Below are positions 60,201 to 64,000 of a stretch of 64,000 nt of DNA, piece after piece. The position numbers were made by a program, and so were the translations under genes. This DNA comes from Scilla litardierei. Lineage: Eukaryota > Streptophyta > Magnoliopsida > Asparagales > Asparagaceae. The DNA lies in the NCBI GenBank assembly GCA_030789695.1, contig CM061141.1, positions 169,584,807 through 169,648,806 on the forward strand, read 5' to 3'. The notes under the pieces are model-generated. The model searched no databases and was not told where the DNA came from. It saw nothing but the letters and a program-made list of their open reading frames with translations. Every line of letters starts with the position of its first letter. Position 1 is the stretch's first letter.

Positions 60201-60603
60201 AATCTGTACAGCTGGGCCCGGAACTTGACAGGTCCAAGCGAACGTCCTCCGCTGACGAACTCGAAGATTGGATGGCCAGGGATTTTGAACACCACTTTCT
60301 TCTGGTGACAGTCGATCATGGCATAAAAAGCTCCCAACCAATCAATGCCGAGAATTACATCGAAATTGTGTAGGTCGTGGACGATGAAATCGGCATACAA
60401 TTCGTGTCCACTAACCACCAATGGGTAGGGTCGACAACCAAGTGCAACCTTCACTACACCGTTCCCAATCGTGATGTTTCAACACTTGGGAAGTGTGTAG
60501 GTGGGTATCGAGTGTTCGACTACGAACTTCCGTGACAGGATGCACATGGAAGCTCCAGAGTCGAACAGAGTCAAGGCTGGGTGGGAAGAAACTAGGATAA
60601 CAC
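57206..60603 (-). pseudogene. pol: Tekay-like Pol: protease, RT, RNase H, integrase, chromodomain
   Basis: From the acceptor at 60603: protease (LTLFDSGASMCILS), a TGA at 60479-60481, then an open stretch 58457-60454 of 665 residues. In that numbering RT has [11 protein letters not shown] (FIDD 284-287) and RNase H has [11 protein letters not shown] (Asp 433), DLELAA (Glu 470) and FTDHKS (Asp 495). It closes at TGA 58457-58459 in place of Trp. The integrase zinc region and first catalytic Asp (TMDFVTGLP) follow with two more stops and a one-base slip. After a 70-bp insertion (58109-58178), an open stretch from 58102 carries VSDRDTRF and DGQSERT and a C-terminal chromodomain ([20 protein letters not shown]). 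Otherwise well preserved. Confidence 0.9.
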
Positions 60604-60690
60604 CTAAGGGGTAACAAGCAAATATATCAAACAAGGAAACTAACAAATCGAACATAGATGCAGAAAAGGAAAGGCTAGGTCAGGAGTTAC
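60604..60690 (-). other. Putative 87-nt spliceable intron between gag and protease
   Basis: In element sense: donor GCAG|GTAACTCC, a T-rich body, and acceptor TACCCCTTAG|GTGTT. Removing it joins the Gag tail (DDVIAG) to VILVSSHPALTLFDSG in the same frame through a split Gly codon. The length is 29 codons, so frame is kept either way, but the unspliced RNA meets TGA at 60680-60682 three codons in. It was judged from sequence alone; size and composition match the introns of the neighbouring transposase gene (86 and 95 nt). Confidence 0.7.
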
Positions 60691-61834
60691 CTGCAATCAC
60701 GTCGTCAGCAGCCCCAGCCTCAACGGCTGTCATAGTGTAAGCTCGACGCACCGGGGGGTTGGCCTGCTGAAAGGCCTGCTTCTGTGGTACCAAAGGTGTT
60801 CCTCGCTGTCCAGGTGCAGGCACTGGTCTCTGAGCAGGTCCAGGTGCAGGCGATGTCCGCTGAACAGGTCCAGGTGCTCCAGCAGGCATAGGTCGAGAAC
60901 ATCGGGGGCAGTCCCTCGCAACATGGGCATGCGATCCACAAATCAAACACTGATTCAGCATCCTTTTGCAGTCCTTCACATGGCCAAGCTTGCCACAAAA
61001 ATGGCAAGTCAGCTCAGCTCGGTTGAAAACAGGTGCAGTTGGCCTCTTGAACTGGGTGGTCTGGACTGGACGTACACCAGGCCTAGGTGCACTCCTCAGC
61101 ATCTCCATCGGGCGCTTGCCCGCCTGACGTGCCTTCTTCAGATTAGCTACCTGCTCCTGATTCTTTGCAGCTACCAGAACATCCTCATGAGTGGAAAAAG
61201 TATTCCCGGACAACACACTCTGGATGTCCAGACCCAAGCCCTGTAGGAAACGATGTGCACAGTCCTCAGGTTCCTTCACCATGGCAGGAGCATATCGGCT
61301 CAGCATAGTGAACTCCGCCTCGTACTCATCAACAGTCATAGTACCCTGCTCCAGGTTGATGAAGCGACTCTCCATCATTTGCTTCGTAAACGTGGGAAAG
61401 TATTGTGCGTCAAACCTCTTGCAGAAGGTATCCCATGAAATCGGCTTGGTCAGCCTGGCCTCTTCCGCAGTCCACCAGCTGCGGGCATTATCTGTCAACT
61501 GCTTCCTGGCAAGCTCCACCCATTCATCTTTATGGATTCGGGCAAGGCCCAAATCATCCTCAGTGCTCTGACGCCACTCTTCGGCCGCTAGCGGGCCCTC
61601 TCCTCCGGAAAAGCTCTTCGGACGCATCTCTCTGAACTGCTTGGCCCCCGGAGCTGGTGCAACTGGTGCGGCTGGCGTAGCTGGCGCAGCCTGGTGTCCC
61701 TGCTGGACTAGATGATGCTGAACCTCCAGCATATCTCTCATGACTCCCAGCATCTGGCGGATGTCGTCGTCTCCGCCTCCAGTGGCTCCAGTTCCGGTTC
61801 CGGCTCCGTGTCGGGTGATGCGTCTTTTGGCCAT
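60680..61834 (-). CDS. gag: Tekay-like Gag (unspliced reading), 384 aa
   Basis: Start MAKRRITRHGAGTGTG at 61834. The frame is open further upstream, but that part crosses the leader and LTR and so is not used. The gag domain lies at about residues 75-240 (KSFSGGEGPLAAEEW; ARKQLTDNARSWWTAEEARL; TFCKRFDAQYFP; FINLEQGTMTVDEYEAEFTM; HRFLQGLGLDIQ). Two knuckles follow: CHFCGKLGHVKDC, one residue short between His and last Cys, and the regular CLICGSHAHVARDC. A Pro/Ala/Gln-rich linker then leads to the end. TGA 60680-60682 closes the unspliced form; splicing of 60604-60690 would continue into protease. No lesion is seen in gag. Confidence 0.85.
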   Translation of the reverse strand: MAKRRITRHGAGTGTGATGGGDDDIRQMLGVMRDMLEVQHHLVQQGHQAAPATPAAPVAPAPGAKQFREMRPKSFSGGEGPLAAEEWRQSTEDDLGLARIHKDEWVELARKQLTDNARSWWTAEEARLTKPISWDTFCKRFDAQYFPTFTKQMMESRFINLEQGTMTVDEYEAEFTMLSRYAPAMVKEPEDCAHRFLQGLGLDIQSVLSGNTFSTHEDVLVAAKNQEQVANLKKARQAGKRPMEMLRSAPRPGVRPVQTTQFKRPTAPVFNRAELTCHFCGKLGHVKDCKRMLNQCLICGSHAHVARDCPRCSRPMPAGAPGPVQRTSPAPGPAQRPVPAPGQRGTPLVPQKQAFQQANPPVRRAYTMTAVEAGAADDVIAGNS

Positions 61835-61963
61835 CCTGCAAAAGAGAAAGAAAGCCCGAGTTAATCTCGTGTATACGATTTCTCCAGATGTTCGGCTTAA
61901 GAAAGTGTTCTCATTGTTCTGAATTTCACAGTTGCAGGACCTGCATGGGACACCAACAAAACC
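61835..61963 (-). other. Tekay-like leader with splice-acceptor-like tract before gag ATG
   Basis: It follows the LTR end (GGGGCGTTACA) as GGTTTTGTTGGTGTCCC; I cannot match this to a tRNA, so the primer-binding site is unassigned. The last bases before the ATG are a pyrimidine tract ending TTTTGCAG|G, a strong acceptor lookalike. A weak donor, ATGCAG|GTCCTG, lies at 61940. Confidence 0.5.
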
Positions 61964-61992
61964 TGTAACGCCCCGCTTCCCAAAAGACACCG
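61964..61992 (-). repeat. 5' LTR fragment of Tekay-like element (29 bp)
   Basis: Identical over 29 bases to 54346-54374, then abruptly Tat LTR. The last five bases, CACCG (61988-61992), should recur on the far side of the Tat element with the rest of this LTR. Confidence 0.85.
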
Positions 61993-62937
61993 TGTTTCAG
62001 AGTGTTTTCTCACTACAATGCGTTGACCGTGGAGAACCCGGTCAACGTGGTCAAGGGGCCCGCTTTGGGTCCCTCGGGGGCTTCGAATCGGTGCAGAAGG
62101 GGCGAGGGGAAGCCTCGGCCCTGGTTGAGACGCTCGGCCTCGGACAGACGTGCTCGGCCTCGGCTGGAAGGGGGACGAGGGGTAGCCTCAGTCGCCCGGG
62201 TAGATGCACGGCCGTCGGGTGGCGAGGGTGAGTCTCAGACCCGATTAGGACGCTCGGCCTTGGTAGGGCGTGCTCGGCCACGGAAGGCTGACGGTGAGGG
62301 GAAGCCTCACTGTCCGGTTGATCGAGTGGTCAGAGAGGGGCGAGGGGTAGCCTCGGCCCGTTGGTCTGTTGCCCACCTGCGTAGACGAGAACGCTCGTCA
62401 GGGGGCCGGACCTTGGTTCCGGCCGAATCCCCTCCGATGCCTAAGTCAGATAGAGATCTGAGAAAGGAGGCCCGGCGGAGACGGTCCGACTCGTGAGGAG
62501 ATCGTGACGATGTCTCTTGGCACGAGCGGGGGAGGAAGGAGATGAATTGGGGGAACGAGGTCGTTGATGGAGTACCTTAGGTTTTGTTACCTGAGATGCG
62601 GTCCCTTTCTTCGTCGTCTTCCTGACCCTTTTGTAGAGCTCCCAGCGTGATTGGCTCTGGCCCACGTCCCACGCCCGCCATCGACCGTGCCCCATCCGTC
62701 CCCCCTTGCCGCCGCCCTCTCCGCCATGCCAGCACCTCCCCATTATCGCCATTTAGTGGTCGCGTGTCCGGGGGAGCGGTTTTCGCAGGAGTGGGCGAAC
62801 GACTACCGGGTTATGGGGGCCGGGTCGGATCGACGTTTCGAGAGGGTCCCTTGTAGGGCCTTTGTCGAATGGGCTTTCAGGATGCAGGTGGGCTCTTGGG
62901 CTCGTGCTTTATGGGTCTCGGTCAAATAGGCGTAACA
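61993..62937 (-). repeat. 3' LTR of Tat element (945 bp)
   Basis: Plus strand TGTTTCAG to GGCGTAACA; reverse complement of 12223-13167 with few differences. The GC-rich frames on either strand are not genes. Confidence 0.9.
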
Positions 62938-62948
62938 ATTGCCCCCAT
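62938..62948 (-). other. Polypurine tract of Tat element
   Basis: ATGGGGGCAAT in element sense abuts the LTR start TGTTACG and identifies 61993-62937 as the 3' LTR. The region 62949-63400 beyond it shows no coding signal. Confidence 0.8.
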
Positions 62949-63404
62949 CGGTCGGGTTGATCGGCCTCGGCCGGTTCGGCTCGGCCGATGTGACCTCTGC
63001 CGATTTTGACAGGCTCTCCAGTCGATGCCGACTCATTTATTAGTCGTCATCATGAGTTAGCCCGTTCGATGTTTTTAAGGCGCGGGCTCCGAAGCGCCGT
63101 CGGCCTTCAGGTGTTGCCACGTGTAGCGGCAAGCTTATCCCCGCCGCTCGCGGAGTCGCCTTAAGTTCGAGAAGTCGAAGGGTTTGTGAGCCGCCATTGG
63201 TGGGGTCGATCAGCCTCGGCTCGCTCAGATCACCCGTTATGTCTCCTGGGATTCCGAGCGGCGCTTTAATCGAGGTGAGGCCATAAATGCAGGTCATGAT
63301 GAGGCGGATCGATTGGTCTTCAACTGGCACCAATTTCGGAACGCCGCCGACTCTTCGAGCCTCGCCACACATTCTTGTCAGGCGCTTCGAATTCTCCCCT
63401 GGCA

Positions 63405-63410
63405 TATAAG
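63405..63410 (+). promoter_or_regulatory. TATA-like motif upstream of antisense ORF
   Basis: TATAAG in CCTGGCATATAAGATCCCC lies 145 bp before the antisense ORF start, on the strand opposite to the element's main transcript. A promoter here would make the ORF independently expressed. Motif evidence only. Confidence 0.45.
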
Positions 63411-63554
63411 ATCCCCAGTTGTGTTGATCTCCACTACTTCTTCGCTCCTCCCGGTATTCAGAGCCTTCAGCAACTCGGAGTTCCCTGTCGCCTTCGCTTC
63501 TTTGTTCTCTCCAAACCAGTTGAAAATAGGTAATTCCTCTCTCGCTTTCATCCT

Positions 63555-64000
63555 ATGGCTGCTCTTAGGATAGGCAGTTCTGGCCGGAGGACGAGGGGTC
63601 CTCCGGAGTCCGGGCGGGGCGAACCCCGGCTAGGGGAGTCTGGTTCCCCCGCCGGGAGTCGTTCTCTTCAAGATAAGGGGAAGGAGAAACTTTTTCCAGA
63701 CTACGCCCGTGATGACGTGGCGTTGGCTGCCGTACGGCTTAATGTGCCCCCGGTTGTCCTCCGTACGCCGTCGAGGGCCCCTCCTTCGGTGGCCGCGGAG
63801 ATCCGGGAAAGATATCTCTGCTTCCCATACGAGGTTCGGGTTCCATTTGTCGACGAGCGGATTTGCCTTCCGAGGAGCAATGAGGTCGGCGTCTACGTTG
63901 AGATGTTCCACCTGGGTCTTCGCTTCCCGCTCCATCCCTTCTTCATCCAGGTCATGGAACATTTCACAGTGTCCCTGTGTCAGTTCACCCCGTGTTCGAT
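63555..64000 (+). CDS. Antisense ORF of Tat element (gypsy-type transposon domain, PF04195-like), partial
   Basis: The frame opens at ATG 63555 and stays open for 148 codons to the window edge. A basic low-complexity N-terminus (SSGRRTRGPPESGRGEP) is followed from about residue 85 by IRERYLCFPYEVRVPF, then ICLPRSNEVGVYVEMF and LGLRFPLHPFFIQVMEHFTV. The LRFPLHPFF motif is typical of the plant domain called putative gypsy type transposon (Transposase_28). Tat-lineage elements are known to carry extra ORFs antisense between pol and the 3' LTR; position and strand fit. Function unknown. The opposite-strand frame 63630-63962 is its shadow. Confidence 0.75.
   Translation, partial: MAALRIGSSGRRTRGPPESGRGEPRLGESGSPAGSRSLQDKGKEKLFPDYARDDVALAAVRLNVPPVVLRTPSRAPPSVAAEIRERYLCFPYEVRVPFVDERICLPRSNEVGVYVEMFHLGLRFPLHPFFIQVMEHFTVSLCQFTPCS

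Larger units (their letters stand above)
54346..61992 (-). mobile_element. Ty3/gypsy chromovirus, Tekay/Del-like, 5' LTR split by Tat
   Basis: 3' LTR 54346-57160, polypurine tract, Pol with C-terminal chromodomain (57206-60603), intron-like segment (60604-60690), Gag (60691-61834), leader (61835-61963) and the first 29 bp of the 5' LTR (61964-61992), where a Tat element is inserted. Tekay-like is my reading of the long LTR, single gag-pol layout and chromodomain form. Lesions in pol are few, so it is much younger than the neighbouring relics. Confidence 0.88.
61993..64000 (-). mobile_element. Ty3/gypsy Tat-lineage element, minus-strand copy, 3' end
   Basis: 3' LTR 61993-62937, polypurine tract, then about 1 kb of internal 3' region with an antisense ORF leaving the window. 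It is inserted in the Tekay 5' LTR, so it is younger than that element. It belongs to the same family as the plus-strand copy at 12223; the two copies show the family's two ends. Confidence 0.85.

Noticed and set aside
61835..61990. Gag start at 61990 (52 extra N-terminal residues)
   Set aside because: That extension is encoded by LTR and leader sequence; the ATG at 61834 fits a normal Gag start.

Overview
The window looks like repeat-dense nuclear heterochromatin of a flowering plant. Everything I can identify is a transposable element or a satellite-like array. I found no host protein gene, rRNA, tRNA or CRISPR array. The element families (LINE with DUF4283/CCHC ORF1, SIRE-like copia, Tat and Tekay gypsy, CACTA with TNP2/DUF4218/DUF4216) are those of angiosperm genomes. 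I cannot name the species.

The backbone is an AT-rich tandem array with a monomer of about 145 bp. It occupies most of 318-4611 (one orientation) and 18322-49288 (the opposite orientation). The monomers form a higher-order repeat of about 1.9 kb, and each period carries a short block in reversed orientation. At 318 and at 49288 the array is fused at the same base to the 3' end of a CACTA transposase gene. The left-edge copy (1-4611) is an inverted copy of about 45005-49620. In addition, 16106-23195 and about 42160-49288 are direct copies of one another, both containing the same copia insertion at the same base.

The array has served as a landing pad. Left to right: a 5'-complete LINE (4612-6494) was interrupted by a SIRE-like copia element (6495-12222), which was interrupted by a Tat gypsy element (12223-15605) that runs into a 500-N gap. 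Then come half of a short-LTR copia element (16106-18321), a solo SIRE-like LTR with perfect 5-bp target duplication (24346-26150), a chromovirus-like fragment in the odd order pol end-LTR-gag (30531-33750), a foldback MITE with 9-bp target duplication (34158-34530), and a full-length but decayed short-LTR copia element (37859-44425).

Right of the array lie a decayed CACTA transposase gene that keeps recognisable introns (49289-52860), about 1.5 kb of unassigned flank, and a Tekay-type chromovirus on the minus strand (54346-61992). The Tekay 5' LTR was split by a second Tat element (61993 to beyond 64000). That Tat element carries an antisense ORF with its own TATA-like motif.

The most interesting signals are: (1) an 87-nt GT-AG intron-like segment between gag and protease of the Tekay element, whose length is a multiple of three and which holds an in-frame stop, so retention would give Gag and splicing Gag-Pol; (2) the higher-order array with periodic inverted blocks fused to a transposase end; (3) the circle-like pol-LTR-gag fragment; (4) tandem long palindromes in the SIRE LTR; (5) a triplicated polypurine tract in the short-LTR copia element.
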